From Jaapia argillacea MUCL 33604 (taxonomy: Eukaryota > Basidiomycota > Agaricomycetes > Jaapiales > Jaapiaceae): a stretch of DNA of 23,015 nt. Position numbers and translations under genes: made by a program. The notes under the pieces were generated by a model. The model made no database searches. It saw nothing but the letters and a program-made list of their open reading frames with translations, and was not told the origin of the DNA. Positions within the stretch are counted from its first letter, which is position 1. The number at the start of each line of letters is the position of its first letter. The stretch is taken from assembly GCA_000697665.1 (NCBI GenBank), contig KL197759.1, positions 1 through 23,015 on the forward strand, given 5' to 3'. Positions 1 through 10,358 of the stretch are shown one piece after another.

Positions 1-684
1 ACTCGATGAGAGATTAGAGATTCATACGCAAGCAGGGACGAGGGTTTAAACATTGGGCTTGGAGGCGAACGAGAACGGGAACTGAGGTCGTGAGAAAAGT
101 TCGGCCGTGATTTCAACTTCCTAAGATAGACATGAACTTGCCATTTTGGGATTTACGGCAATTCCCGAAAGAAGCCGTCCGTTCAGAAATACCTATGAAT
201 CATAAAATATCTATTTGATTCGAATTTAAGACAGATTATCGGCCTAAATTGACCTCCCAAAGTGTCAGCAGTGTCTCCGAGGATGGAGACTTCAAGAATT
301 TATGGTGTATCGGAAACAGCGCGCCCGAGTTCATACAGCGCGCACAGGATTTATTACGCGGGGCGCGGAAACTAATTTTTGTGCAAATGAACCGTCATAT
401 GGGTGGCTAGACGGTGCGCAGTTGAGTTTTATGAGTAATTCGTTCGAGAGAATGATCCCTAGAATATTCCTACAAGCACAAGGGCGGAATGGCGGCCTCC
501 ACTCTCTGAAATCGGTGTGAGACCGCGATTGACTAGTCCGTGGTTGGGGAAAAGGTGGAAAAGGTGGAAAAAGCAATCCGATGACATCGACAAGTGGTCA
601 ACCCACCAACCCAACATTACGTAACGGAAGGCTTCGAACTTTTTCGCAAAACAAAAAGTGGCACGCGAAACGATCCTCACCCAA
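1..684. other. Upstream intergenic region, no gene recognised
   Basis: This is the stretch before EBP2. The open frames in it are short, overlap on both strands and resemble no family I know. Close to the gene there is a purine-rich run of repeated GGAAAAGGT units (about 548-572). It could hold the EBP2 promoter and 5' leader, and perhaps the far end of a gene lying outside the window, but nothing specific can be supported. Confidence 0.5.
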
Positions 685-2224
685 ATGCCTTCCTCATCAA
701 AAGCTCCCAAACCGACACAAAAAGCACCTAAAACGACGCCCAAAGACACTTCCAAGCCCTTAAAGTCAAAAGGCAAAGCTCGCCAAGATGCGATAAAGAT
801 CGTTGAAGAGAATGATGCTTCGGAGGACGATGATTGGGAGGATGAGGATGAGAGCGAGGAGGATGAGGATGAAGAGGATGGTGGTGTTGACGAAGAAGGG
901 ATGGCTAGGCTTTTGAAAGCTTTGGGTGAAGATGGTTTGGACGAGTTTGAATTGGCTCAGCTGAAGGCTTTAGGAGGAGAGGACGAAGGATCAGAAGAAG
1001 ACAAGGACGAAGAGAGTGCGAGTGAAGTTGAGGGGGAAGAAGAGAAACTTGATGACGAGAGTGATTCTGAGGACGATGTCGAGGACGGGGAAGACCAAGA
1101 TATCCAAATGGCTGGCGAAGAAGAGGACGTCGTCGCGCTTGATGAACTCGAGGAAGGTTCACTTGACGAAGACGCTGTCCCTCGTCAAAAAATCGAAGTT
1201 GAAAACAAGGTACGCCCCTATCCCTCATTCGATGATTGTCAAGAACCTCAGGTTTTTTAACTCTTATCTTGGTCTTACACCAGATCGCTCTTGAGCGGAT
1301 TCGAGATACCATCAAACTCGATCCTTCATTACCATGGACAGAGACACTCTCCGTCACCTACCCCGAGATGATAGAAGTCGACGTTAATGATGACCTTAAA
1401 CGCGAACTCACCTTGTAAGTCCACTGTCCTTCCGTTCTTCTCCCTCCCACCATTCACCAATTTCCTCAGCTACAAACAAGCGCTCCACTCCGCCACCGCC
1501 GCCCGTACCCTCGCCCACTCCCTCTCCTTCCCTTTCACCCGCCCCCCAGACTATTTCGCCGAAATGGTCAAATCAGATGCTCACATGGAACGTATCCGTT
1601 TGCGACTCCTCAACGAGAGTGCCGGTATCAAGAAGAGCGAGATGAAGAGAAAGGAGAGGGAAGGGAAGAAGTTTGGGAAGCAAGTTCAGATTGAGAAGTT
1701 GAAAGAGAGGGAGAAGGGGAAGAAGGAGATGGAGGAGAGGTTGAAAGGCTTGAAGAGGAGTGAGTTTATCCTTTCTTTCCTCAAGAAATTTGCTAGTCGT
1801 CTACACATTCATTCGGTGATGATGAAGTTGGCCATTATACTGACTGGATTTCATTCAACTCGTTTTCCCAGAACGCAAGGACGCTCTAGACAACCCCAAC
1901 GCAGAAGATGACTCCACATTTGACATCGCAGTCGAAAACGCCATATCTGACCGACCTTCCGCCCCTAAACGAAGCAAGACCACCGATAACCAAGGCAAGA
2001 AAATATCTCGTCAGGGACGAGACAAAAAGTTTGGTTTTGGGGGGTCTGGGAAGAGGGCGAAGCAGAATACCAAATCGTCTACGGATAGTTTTGAGTTTGG
2101 GGGTGGGAGGGGTAAGGGGAGAGATGGTGCGAAAGGGAGGGGTGGGGGAGCTGGAGGGAAAGGCAAGGGACCGGCGAAGAGGTTGGGGAAGAGCAGGAGG
2201 ATGGCTGGGAAGGGAAGGTCGTAG
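685..2224 (+). CDS. EBP2: rRNA-processing protein EBP2 (nucleolar 60S biogenesis factor)
   Basis: Four exons: 685-1209, 1284-1414, 1470-1759 and 1872-2224, giving 432 aa. The frame stays open through all three GT-AG introns (74, 55 and 112 nt). The ATG at 685 is the first in frame; the upstream extension has only a GTG. The first ~180 residues are a very acidic Asp/Glu-rich region. The core carries EBP2 hallmarks: FYKQAL, RPPDYFAEMVKSDAHMERIR, then a basic coiled coil with KKFGKQVQIEKLKER. The C-terminal tail has GRDKKFGFGG, a Gly/Arg/Lys-rich stretch and RLGKSRR. EBP2 is known to work in the nucleolus in 27S pre-rRNA processing and large-subunit assembly. Family assignment is secure; exon borders rest on splice consensus and frame. 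The last exon is extremely G-rich on the coding strand. Confidence 0.93.
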
Positions 2225-2682
2225 GTTGTACACTTTTTTTTGTCGGTATGTACTTGGGCGAGGTACCGGTTATCCGACATTGGTTTGGATGATGGCCTGA
2301 AGCGAGAAAAAGTTGACGAATGGCCGTATAAACCTGTTTGCTTGTCAAGTTTATCACCCCTCTGAGGTCGAATCCAGTTTTCAACAATCGACTGTTACCG
2401 CTATACACGGCAGCGAGCGCAATCATTCCTGTGCCAGTTCGACTCAGTAATCTGTTGCCATCTGTTGCCATCACATTCCTGTCGTTAAGCTTGCCTATTA
2501 CTTTCATCCGCTTCCTCGCTTTCTCGATAGCATCATCCAGTGACTGTCTCTTTCCGAAAACATACTCCGTGGAATCGAGTGAGTGAATGCGCCAGACTCG
2601 GTCCCATACACTGTTGAGGAACACTGATTACAAGCTATGACAGACATCGAGCAGAGTCTCTGAACACGAATTCCTTCGCGCT
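2225..2682. other. Intergenic region between EBP2 and the F-box-like pair
   Basis: About 460 bases with no supported gene. It holds the EBP2 3' flank, a perfect tandem copy of the 10-mer TCTGTTGCCA (2451-2470), and from about 2577 the left edge of the duplicated block shared with 5193 onwards (the GTGAGTGAATG and GAACACTGAT words occur in both). A minus-strand open frame crosses it but has no ATG and overlaps the EBP2 last exon. Confidence 0.5.
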
Positions 2683-4325
2683 ATGCCACACATGATCCTC
2701 GCTACCCGATTTCCCGTCGAACTATATCGACCGATCATCTCCTTCATCGACAAAAAGAAGGATTTATGTACCCTTTGCCTCTCCTCTCGGACATGGTACG
2801 GAGAGGCGACTCCCTTTCTATATCAGGACGCATTCCTTTCGAGCACTCAAGGAATGATGATATGGTGCAACACAACGGTGGAGAAACCATTTCTAGGCGA
2901 ATTGGTCCAGGAACTTTCTATCCTGTTCCGAATGTGCTGGAGAGGGGATTCTTATATTTCTGTTCGGATATCTCAAATGCTCCGTCATGTCCCCAACCTC
3001 CAAAGACTCACCCTCGATGTAGAGCCCCAAGTCGATGGCGATGTTGTCCGTTCCGAAGTTTTTTCAGTTTTTCAGGCTTGTCCCCTCCAAATAAGGCACT
3101 TCGATGCTCGGATGTTTCTTTTGGTGAAGGCAGATGTCGATTCTCTTGTCGAGTTCGTCAAACCTCGCCCAAATATCACCAACCTCTCTTGCCGCATAAC
3201 CCGAAGGATCTCACTGCACGCCTTAGAAACCATCCTACCAAACCTTGCTCGCTTAGTCGCTCCTTCGAACCTTTTCCTCGCCCTCAAGCCACCCAGACCA
3301 ATACAATGTCTCAAGATGTACCTGGGAGACCGTGATCATATCGAGGCGGAACTAGAGGGGATTCTCGTTCGGTTGAAGGCCATAAACGAAACCCTCACGA
3401 CTCTTTGTCTATATCGGCGATTCCCACGAGATGTACCTCTTCATAAATACATCTGCCGACTGGCGAAAAGCGTCCCCAAGCTACAATCACTTTGTATCCA
3501 CGATGATTCGCTGAGGGTATAGTCTTTTCTACGTCATTTTATCACAAGTTCACCCATGATTCTCTCCGTTTAGTTGTGTCGGGAACCACCTCACCTTGAG
3601 GGAATTCTCTCATCATTCACCGATTTCACTTGTTTGGAGAACGTCGCATTCAACCAATACTACCCACCGCCGTCTTCAGGCCGTTCCCAGATACCCTGTG
3701 GAATGTCCCCTACGCAGTTTGCAACCAGATGTATGGAAAAATCCCCGTCTCTCTACACTGTGATGCTACCCTTTTGGGATAACGAGAAGGTGGCTTTTGT
3801 GAAAACTCCATCGGGCGATGTAATAGAGATGCCTTCGTCCGAAACTTCGTATCGGGGGACTTGCCTCTGTAAGTATGATCCTAATCTTTTCTCGTGTCGT
3901 CCCTGATAAACTTCCAGTTCCCAAAACATGAGGGATGGGCTCAATTGGTCGATGTGTATGTTGCACTCCACCTGGAAATGAACCGGTTCTACAATTTCTT
4001 GCATCGGTCCTCACGCGTTTCGCCTACTATTGGGGTGTTCGCTATCCCATCTGCTCCATGTTACTTGGATACATCTTCTGGTAATCTCATTGTTCTCCCC
4101 GGCTGATTGTTTCCCATGGGTCCCATTCACCGCCACTCCATCGAGCTTCCACATATGAGCTACGCACGACATTTTGATAGCTTTGCTATCGTACCGAGGA
4201 ATTCACGTGGTTGACAGCTCCGTATACGTGTCAGCGGACATGTTCGCTCGGTAGTGCATCGACGGCCCCCTCCTCCAGCAGGTGCAGACTAACGCTGACT
4301 ATTGGAACGAGGATATCCGGATACC
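2577..4325 (+). repeat. Tandem segmental duplication, copy 1
   Basis: This block matches 5193-6948 in the same orientation. The match covers the whole F-box-like gene with its introns and about 400 bases of 3' flank, including the shared words GAGCTACGCAC, TGTGGTTGACAGCTC-like and CTATTGGAACGAGGATATCC. The borders are approximate because similarity fades gradually at the left and stops after the GGATATCC word at the right. Confidence 0.85.
2683..3931 (+). CDS. F-box-like protein, tandem copy 1
   Basis: Three exons: 2683-3516, 3574-3868 and a tiny terminal exon 3918-3931, giving 380 aa. An F-box-like segment lies near residues 10-55 (FPVELYRPIISFID ... SSRTWYGEATPFLY). It is followed by irregular leucine-rich stretches such as PNLQRLTLDVE, PNITNLSC, PKLQSLCIHDDSLR and FTCLENVAFNQ, the usual substrate-binding part of F-box proteins. 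The start is the ATG at 2683, which aligns with the ATG of the copy at 5291. Intron 1 (3517-3573) avoids the in-frame TAG at 3520 and restores a frame whose product matches copy 2. The final 14-nt exon ends in FPKT. If intron 2 is not spliced as drawn, the last residues change. Probably an SCF substrate receptor by family; the substrate is unknown. Confidence 0.8.
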
Positions 4326-5290
4326 CACCATTCTAGTCTGAATCCAACTTCCCACTCTTTAGTTTTGTCCGTCTACCGTTTGAACTGCTGGCCCGCCGCC
4401 TCGAGAACTCGGATTCCCTCCAAGTAATCTATATTGGCTGTAACCACCCCTTTACCTTTCTTCATAGCCTAGGTGTTTGTTGTACAGTGGGTCCTAGTTC
4501 TTTTCGGCGGGAAAAACGAACGATGACCCCCTCCTCGTCCGAAGGGCAACTACGTCTATAATTTATTCATTTCGTGTATCTTGGGTTTGGAGTGTGATCG
4601 ATGTGATCCTCGATGCTTATAAATGAATGGTAAACTGTGGTTACTCTTGTATAGGTGGGCAAGGATGGCATGGAGGCGATTCCGAAATCAATGGTGACTC
4701 TAGCGCCCCCGTCGTGCTCGGATTCAACGAATTGTGGACCAATTTGCCTGGTACTTTGGAAGGCATAGGGCTCGCAGATGCACTATACTTATGTCCTCAT
4801 CAAGAGATCCAAGAATTTTAGGCTGTGCGTGGCACAAAGTGTAAATGACCGAGAAGCCAAGCTGGCCGGTGGTCCAATTAAAGTTTGGACTCAACCTGCA
4901 CATCGCGCGCGATATCAGTTACGGTCTCCCTTTAATCATCCTCTGATCTCAGACCTTGTCGCCGCCCGAGGCTCCAGGGTGCGGAAATCAACTACCCTCA
5001 GCAACCCTATCTCACTTTCGTCCAGCATCATCCTACACCCGGACCCCGACATCGAGTTTTTGCAAGACAGTACTAGTGACTGTCCTGATGCTAGTTGACC
5101 CCGCTCAACGTCAACGAATCACCCTCTGCCAGTCCATACGGACGTATCTCTTCGTTTCTTGAACTCGACGCAGACTGAGAAAGAACAATAGCGAGTGAGT
5201 GAATGGGCCAAATCCGAATCCCTTTTCCAGAACACTGATGCTTTATGACGCGCGGAACCGTTGAACGTGAACAATATTATTTCAGTCATT
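3932..5290. other. Long intergenic stretch between the two F-box-like copies
   Basis: The first ~400 bases are the duplicated 3' flank also seen at 6569-6948. From about 4326 to 5190 the sequence is unique in the window. I see no gene there: open frames are about 110 codons or fewer, without recognisable motifs or a convincing splice structure. From about 5193 the promoter-side part of the second duplicated block begins. Confidence 0.5.
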
Positions 5291-6948
5291 ATGCAAGACA
5301 AGATCCCCGCTCCACCGTTTCCTGTCGAACTATATCGACCAATCATATCCTTCATCGACAGAAAGAAGCGTTTACTTAGTCTTTGCCTCTTGTCTCGAAC
5401 ATGGTACGGAGAGGTGGCTCCCTTCCTATATCGCCACGCATTCTTCTCGAGCGCTCGAAGAATGATGATATGGTGCGACACCATTGTGGAGAAACCATTT
5501 CTAGGCGAGTTGGTCCGGGAGCTTTTCCTCACGTTCCGAAAGAGCTGGAAAAGAGATTCCTACATTTCTGGTCGGATATCTCAAATTCTCCACCATCTCC
5601 CAAATCTCCAAAGACTCATCCTGGAGGTGGATCTTGAATTTGAATTTGGCCCTTCCGACGTCTTTCCCGTTTTCCAGACTTGTCCTCTCCACATAACGCA
5701 CTTCGATGCTCGGATGGTTTGTTTCACAGAGACAGATGTCGATTCTCTTTTCGCTTTCGTCAAGTCTCGCCCAAATATCACCAGCCTCTTCTGCTACGGC
5801 GTACCCCCAAGTATGTCACTGCGTGCCTTCATCGATGCAGAAACCTTTCTACCAAACCTTTCTCACTTGGTGTCTCCTTTGCACCTTTTCCTCGCCCTCA
5901 GGACACCCAGACCATTGCAGTCTCTCAAGATATACGTGGGAGAACGTGAAAATTTCTCCGAGGAGGAACTAGAGAGGATTCTCGCTCGGCTGAAAGCCGT
6001 AAACGAGGCCATCACGGCTCTTTGTCTGTGCCGGCGATTCTTACAAGCTGTGCCTCTTCATGACTACATCTGCCGACTTGCGAAAAGCATCCCCAGGTTA
6101 CAATCACTTTGTATCCATGATGATTCGCTGAGGGTACGGTCCCCTGTACATTATGTTATCCCAAGTTCACCCATCATTCTCCGTTTAGTCATGTCGGGAG
6201 CCACCTCACCTCGAAGCAATTCTTTCATCCTTCACTAGTTTCACTCGTTTGGAGAACCTCGCGTTTAACCAATGCGACCCACCGCCACCCCCAGGTCGCC
6301 CCCAGATACCCGGTGGAATGTCCCCTGCTCAGTTTGCAACCAGACTGATGAAAGAATGCCCATCTCTTCGTCATGTGATGCTACCCTTTTGGGATAAGGA
6401 GAAGTTGACTTATGTGAAAACTCCATCGGGCGATGCAATAGCGAGGCCTTTGTTTGAAACATCGTGTCGAGGAACTTGCCTCGGTAAGTAAGATCGTGCT
6501 CTTTCCTGGTGTCGTCCCTGATTGCTTAGCTTCCAGTTCCTCGATTATTAGAGATCTCAGCCGCTTAACTATTCCGGTAGTTTGTTGCACTCCATCTGGA
6601 CATGACCCAGGTCTATGTTTTTTTGCATCAGTCCTCACTGATTTCGCTTACTAAGATGGTAGCTATCTCATCTGCTCCATGTTACTTGCAAACATCGTCT
6701 TGGTAGTCTCATTGTTCTCCTCGAATATTTGTTTCCTATAGTCCCATTCACCGCCAGTCCCTCGGGCTTCCACGTATGAGCTACGCACAACATTTTGATA
6801 TCTTTGTTATCTTACCAAGGAATTCATGTGGTTGACAGCTCAGTATACGTGTCAGCGAACGTGTTCGTTGAGTATTGCATCGATGGTCCCTCTTCGAGCA
6901 CATGCTGAGTAACACTGACTATTGGAACGAGGATATCCGAATACCTTC
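5193..6948 (+). repeat. Tandem segmental duplication, copy 2
   Basis: This is the second copy of the block at 2577-4325. The gene, both intron positions and the downstream flank can be aligned by eye with scattered substitutions in exons and introns alike. That argues for duplication of genomic DNA rather than retroposition. The unique spacer between the copies is about 870 bases. Confidence 0.85.
5291..6568 (+). CDS. F-box-like protein, tandem copy 2
   Basis: Three exons: 5291-6133, 6189-6483 and 6537-6568, giving 389 aa. The frame also runs upstream to 5261, but only from a TTG; ATG 5291 aligns with the start of copy 1. The F-box-like segment is near residues 10-55 (FPVELYRPIISFIDRKKRLLSLCLLSRTWYGEVAPFLY), followed by leucine-rich irregular repeats (PNLQRLILEVD, PNITSLF, PRLQSLCIHDDSLR, FTRLENLAFNQ). 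Intron 1 is GTACGG to TAG (6134-6188) and intron 2 is GTAAGT to CAG (6484-6536), both at the same codon positions as in copy 1. The ending VPRLLEISAA differs from copy 1, so the C-termini have diverged after the last splice. Both copies look intact and probably bind different or no longer identical partners (inference). Confidence 0.83.
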
Positions 6949-7118
6949 CAAGGCTGATTCAGTGATTGTGCCCTTCATCGTACTGAAACACTGAGGTATC
7001 CATCGGACCCGTGTGCAATTCGGAATTCCTGACGTCAAGACACTCTACTCGGCCTACCTGACATCCGTTAAAATGTCGAGAGCAAACCTGCCAGGTATAA
7101 CACCATCCATTATTCGCT
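6569..7118. other. Intergenic region before the GST gene
   Basis: The left part (to about 6948) is the 3' flank of the duplicated block. The remaining ~170 bases are unique and probably hold the promoter and leader of the glutathione transferase gene. No separate gene is visible. Confidence 0.5.
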
Positions 7119-7906
7119 ATGTCTAACATCATCACACTCTATGATATCCCCTCGAGACTCGGGGAGACAGCATGGTCGCCAAACACACTGAAAGCTAAGT
7201 GAGGGTCGCTCCCAAACTTCCATTACGCTCCACCCTGATCCAGGCGCACAGGTTTTCCCTTCACTATAAAGGTCTTCCCTTCAAGACTGTCTGGGTCGAG
7301 TACCCCGACGTCGCAACAGTCTGCAAAGAGATAGGAGCAGAACCCACGCAGACCGAGCCGTCCCCGTTCTACACCCTCCCTGTAATTCACGACCCCTCGA
7401 CCAACAAAACGATCTCAGATTCCTTCGCCATCGCTGAATATCTCGATGAAACGTACCCCGATACCCCATCTTTGTTCCCGAAGGGATCTCTTGCCCTCCA
7501 AGCTGCTTTCCAGAAGGTGGTGAAGGAAACCTGCATCGCACCGATTTTCCCCATTGTGTTTTCTTACACGAATAGTATTCTCAACTCGAGGAGTCAAGAG
7601 TACTTTAGGGGGACGAGAGAGAAATGGTTTGGGAAGACGTTGGAGGAGCTATCTCCGGAGGAGAGTGCGAAGAGGGAGGAAGATTGGGAGAAAGTGAGGA
7701 CTGGATGGGATATACTTGCTGGGTGGATGAGGAAGAACAGAGAGGGCGACTTTATCATGGGCGACACACTCTCTTTCGCAGATATTACGGTCGCCGCCGC
7801 TTTAACCGCGATCATCAGGATTATGGGCCCAGAATTCGAGAGGACAGAGGTGATGAAGGATGGCACCCTGTCGAGGATGATGAAGGCGTTCGGAAATTAT
7901 GATTAG
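7119..7906 (+). CDS. Glutathione S-transferase
   Basis: Two exons, 7119-7198 and 7252-7906, giving 244 aa. Intron 1 (53 nt) begins GTGAGG and ends CACAG; the earlier CAG at 7243 would put the second exon out of frame. The N-terminal thioredoxin-fold region begins MSNIITLYDIPSRL and includes WSPNTLK, then YKGLPFKTVWVEYPD. The cis-proline motif is FYTLPVIHD (Pro about 70), and the glutathione-contacting acidic-Ser pair is DS at about 83-84 in DSFAIAEYLDETYP. The C-terminal helical domain follows, with GDTLSFADITVAAAL typical of GSTs. Such cytosolic enzymes conjugate or remove glutathione in detoxification. The N-terminal pattern resembles the basidiomycete etherase-related GST group, but I am not certain of the subclass. 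The gene looks complete, with no sign of disruption. Confidence 0.9.
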
Positions 7907-8344
7907 TTGTTTAAGCTCGCAGGGTACACAATATTCTGACCATCATATACTTCAACTGCTCAAACGCTACTAGATCAGAGCTGAATCGAAAACGAATCTT
8001 TTCGCGATAACCCTTGTCACCAACAAAGGCAGGAAGCTAGGATTCGATATGAGCCCCTGTAGTTGAGCATACAGACAGACAGAACATGGTAAGCAACGCC
8101 AGTAACCAAGGCGGAGGTGTTGGCCAGAGATTAACCTCCAACGCGCCAAGCCACGTGTTGATGTTTCCATTTTGGGTATGTTTAAAACATACTCTCCGAC
8201 CCTAACCTCACACCGTCAAGTTTCTGAACGCAGGCGATAATTGCAGAGATGCAGAACGACAATCCAACACTACTGTAACATTTACGAGCTCCCCTCAAGT
8301 TGTCAAATTTTCTGCTCTTGCCGCCAGTACTAATACGATACCAA
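7907..8344. other. Convergent intergenic region between GST and a hydrophobin
   Basis: About 440 bases between two convergent genes. They should contain the two 3' untranslated regions. I see no further gene, repeat or RNA. Confidence 0.5.
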
Positions 8345-8811
8345 TTAGAGCGTGATGGGAACGCAGCCGATGGAGATGAGTCCGCCTAGGATTGAAAACA
8401 CCAGAAGTCAGCACCACGGGATGGAAACATGGAAAGAGACGAAAAATCCCAGTAATATCGTACCATAAGAGTTGTCAGTGCAGCAGACGGGGGAGGCAGA
8501 GCTATGGCACCAATGGTCAGTTTCGATCAACTGGAGTGGATGATCGCATATACTCACCAGCTCGAGCCACTTCCAACACCAATGGCAGTGATGGGAGAGC
8601 AAGTCAAGCCAACGAGGGCAGTGACGTCTTGAACGACAACCCCGAGGCTGGCGAGGATACCGGCGGCAGCGGGGCTGCTAGCACTCTCAACTGAGTTGCA
8701 GCATTGGATTGGGCCCGTGGTGCAAGAGCTGGCGGGCTCGTTGGGAGTGGGTGTGGCGACAGCAAGGATAGCCAAAACGGTGGGGACGGCGATAGAGAGC
8801 TTAGAGAACAT
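8345..8811 (-). CDS. Class I hydrophobin, intact, minus-strand copy
   Basis: Three exons on the minus strand: 8811-8558 (254 nt), 8501-8464 (38 nt) and 8385-8345 (41 nt), giving 110 aa. The exon lengths equal those of the copy at 10359. Residues 1 to about 20 are a signal peptide ([20 protein letters not shown]). Eight cysteines at 30, 37, 38, 71, 85, 91, 92 and 105 give C-X6-CC-X32-C-X13-C-X5-CC-X12-C, the class I hydrophobin pattern. Hydrophobins are secreted, self-assemble at air-water or cell-wall interfaces into amphipathic layers, and coat aerial hyphae, fruit bodies and spores. The single-exon reading stops just after Cys71 in a spurious Trp-stop; only the spliced form has all eight cysteines. 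It diverges from the copy at 10359 across about 1.5 kb. Confidence 0.93.
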
Positions 8812-8895
8812 GTTTGTTTACAGGAGGATGAGTAGTTGACTGCTCGGTGTGTTGTGAAGTGCGGATGAGGCACTGGACTGTGGTAGATCCCTAGG

Positions 8896-8903
8896 TATTT
8901 ATG
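8896..8903 (-). promoter_or_regulatory. TATA-like element of the minus-strand hydrophobin
   Basis: On the minus strand the sequence reads CATAAATA, 85-92 bases upstream of the hydrophobin ATG. The other intact hydrophobin has TATAAA at the same distance. Between element and ATG both genes share a leader with the words ATCCGCA, TTCACAA and ACACCGAGCAGT, which supports a conserved core promoter. Confidence 0.6.
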
Positions 8904-10267
8904 CAGTCCTAGCTAACCGCTGTGAAATTCTTGCGAGCGATATGTTGCATCATCACGAGAGCGAGGCGGATTAGGGCTGATTGTGATTGAGGGCCGTGTT
9001 CAGAGATTTGAAGTTCGATGAAACATGTTGTGGAGCGCCATATCGTAACGAGAGTGAGGTATAGTGGCCGATGCCAGCCGCAGAGTCAATTCCAAGCATT
9101 TTCTCCGAGCCAGAAGAGGGGGATCGAGGATGGGAGTGGGAGTATAGACTGGAGGCAATCAAGAAGTATCTTCGAGAACAAGGACACGCAGGCGATCCGA
9201 AAGATAATATTACACTGAATCAGCCACGAGGATCAAGCCTGATATGTGGCGTAGAAGTATGTATAGCAACAGGGAGAAGGCGAGTCGTTGCTCCAACGGG
9301 TGAGAGACCTTGCCGTAAGATTAAGGCATCCCAGCCTTGGTAAAGTCACCTGCATCGCATGAAAGACTCTTAGCAGAACACAAGTCGTCACCATTCTGCG
9401 CATTTGGCTGTATTTGTGAATGCGTTTGTGTGAAATCCGATGTTGTTGCGAACAAGAATAGGAGGCAAGCTCTTCGAATGGCCGACAGGACAAGAAGATG
9501 ACCGAAGGAGGTGGCAATCAAGGCTTTCTCATTTTGGACCCCGGTCTTAGTGACCCAGTTGATTCGGCGTGTAGGAGTTGGACAGTACTTGGCAAGACTC
9601 TACAACCAAGAGACATTTCGTAGCCAAGTAAGCGCTAGTTAGGTCCATATATCTGGTTGGTACAAGACCTTGTACCATACGGACACCCAACGGGAAATGC
9701 GATGCAGCGATTGCTTAGCCAAGGAAACAAAGTGTTGGAGAGGAAGATGACTGGTCTTGGACGGAAATCGTGTGTAGTCAAAATTCGCACGGTTCCGTCC
9801 AAAAAATATCGTGGTCTGACGTGAGCCATCTTGGAGGCCGACTGGCTTGCGAGTCGTCAAAATCTCACCCCTTGGAGCTCGAGACACTTATGTGCTAACC
9901 TTGCTCTGATCTCCGACAAATCGCGTCTTCTTGTGTCGGTGTCGATACGAACAGGGTTGACAGCGTGTTGGCCTCTCACGTCCCCTTTCAGCCCCGTTCG
10001 TCATTGCATGAGCTCCTACTCTCTCCTGGGCGATTGAGAGATTTGAAAATCTCGTCACCCCCCAGAAGATTAACAGCATGAAAGTGGAGCTACGTCTTCT
10101 CGAGGGCAGACTGAATGAGCGAGCCTAGGAGGGTCGCAAGCCGTTGGTATCTTCAATATAAGTCTACCCGCTGATTACTTCCCCTTTAATCAGCTGAAGT
10201 AGGCAGCTATGACGCGTCGGAGTTCAACTTCAACTATACCACGGGCGAGTTGAGGGCACTCAGATGC
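8904..10267. other. Shared upstream region of the two divergent hydrophobins
   Basis: About 1.4 kb without a supported gene. The best open frame is 9071-9343 (+), 90 codons with a plausible ATG and a charged stretch (EWEYRLEAIKKYLREQG). I know no family for it and see no splice or paralogue support, so I do not call it. Regulatory elements of both hydrophobins probably lie here. Confidence 0.5.
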
Positions 10268-10273
10268 TATAAA
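10268..10273 (+). promoter_or_regulatory. TATA box of the plus-strand hydrophobin
   Basis: A perfect TATAAA lies 86-91 bases before the ATG at 10359, within the leader region conserved with the minus-strand hydrophobin. Strongly expressed hydrophobin genes commonly have such a TATA box. Confidence 0.65.
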
Positions 10274-10358
10274 GCCATCGCGACTGACTTGTCTATATCC
10301 CATCCGCATTTCACAATACACCGAGCAGTTAACTACTCTCATCCCCTCATCATCAAGC

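Noticed and set aside
2079-2624. A 181-codon minus-strand open frame
   Set aside because: It begins with GTG, not ATG. Its 3' part is the antisense of the G-rich EBP2 exon, and the rest shows no motif or paralogue support.
3894-4106. A 70-codon plus-strand frame after the first F-box-like gene
   Set aside because: It starts inside the last intron and is out of frame with the spliced exon. The corresponding region of the second copy is not open, so it is not conserved as protein.
9071-9343. A 90-codon frame with a charged, protein-like stretch
   Set aside because: No recognisable family, no duplicate and no splice or promoter support; left as a note in the intergenic entry.
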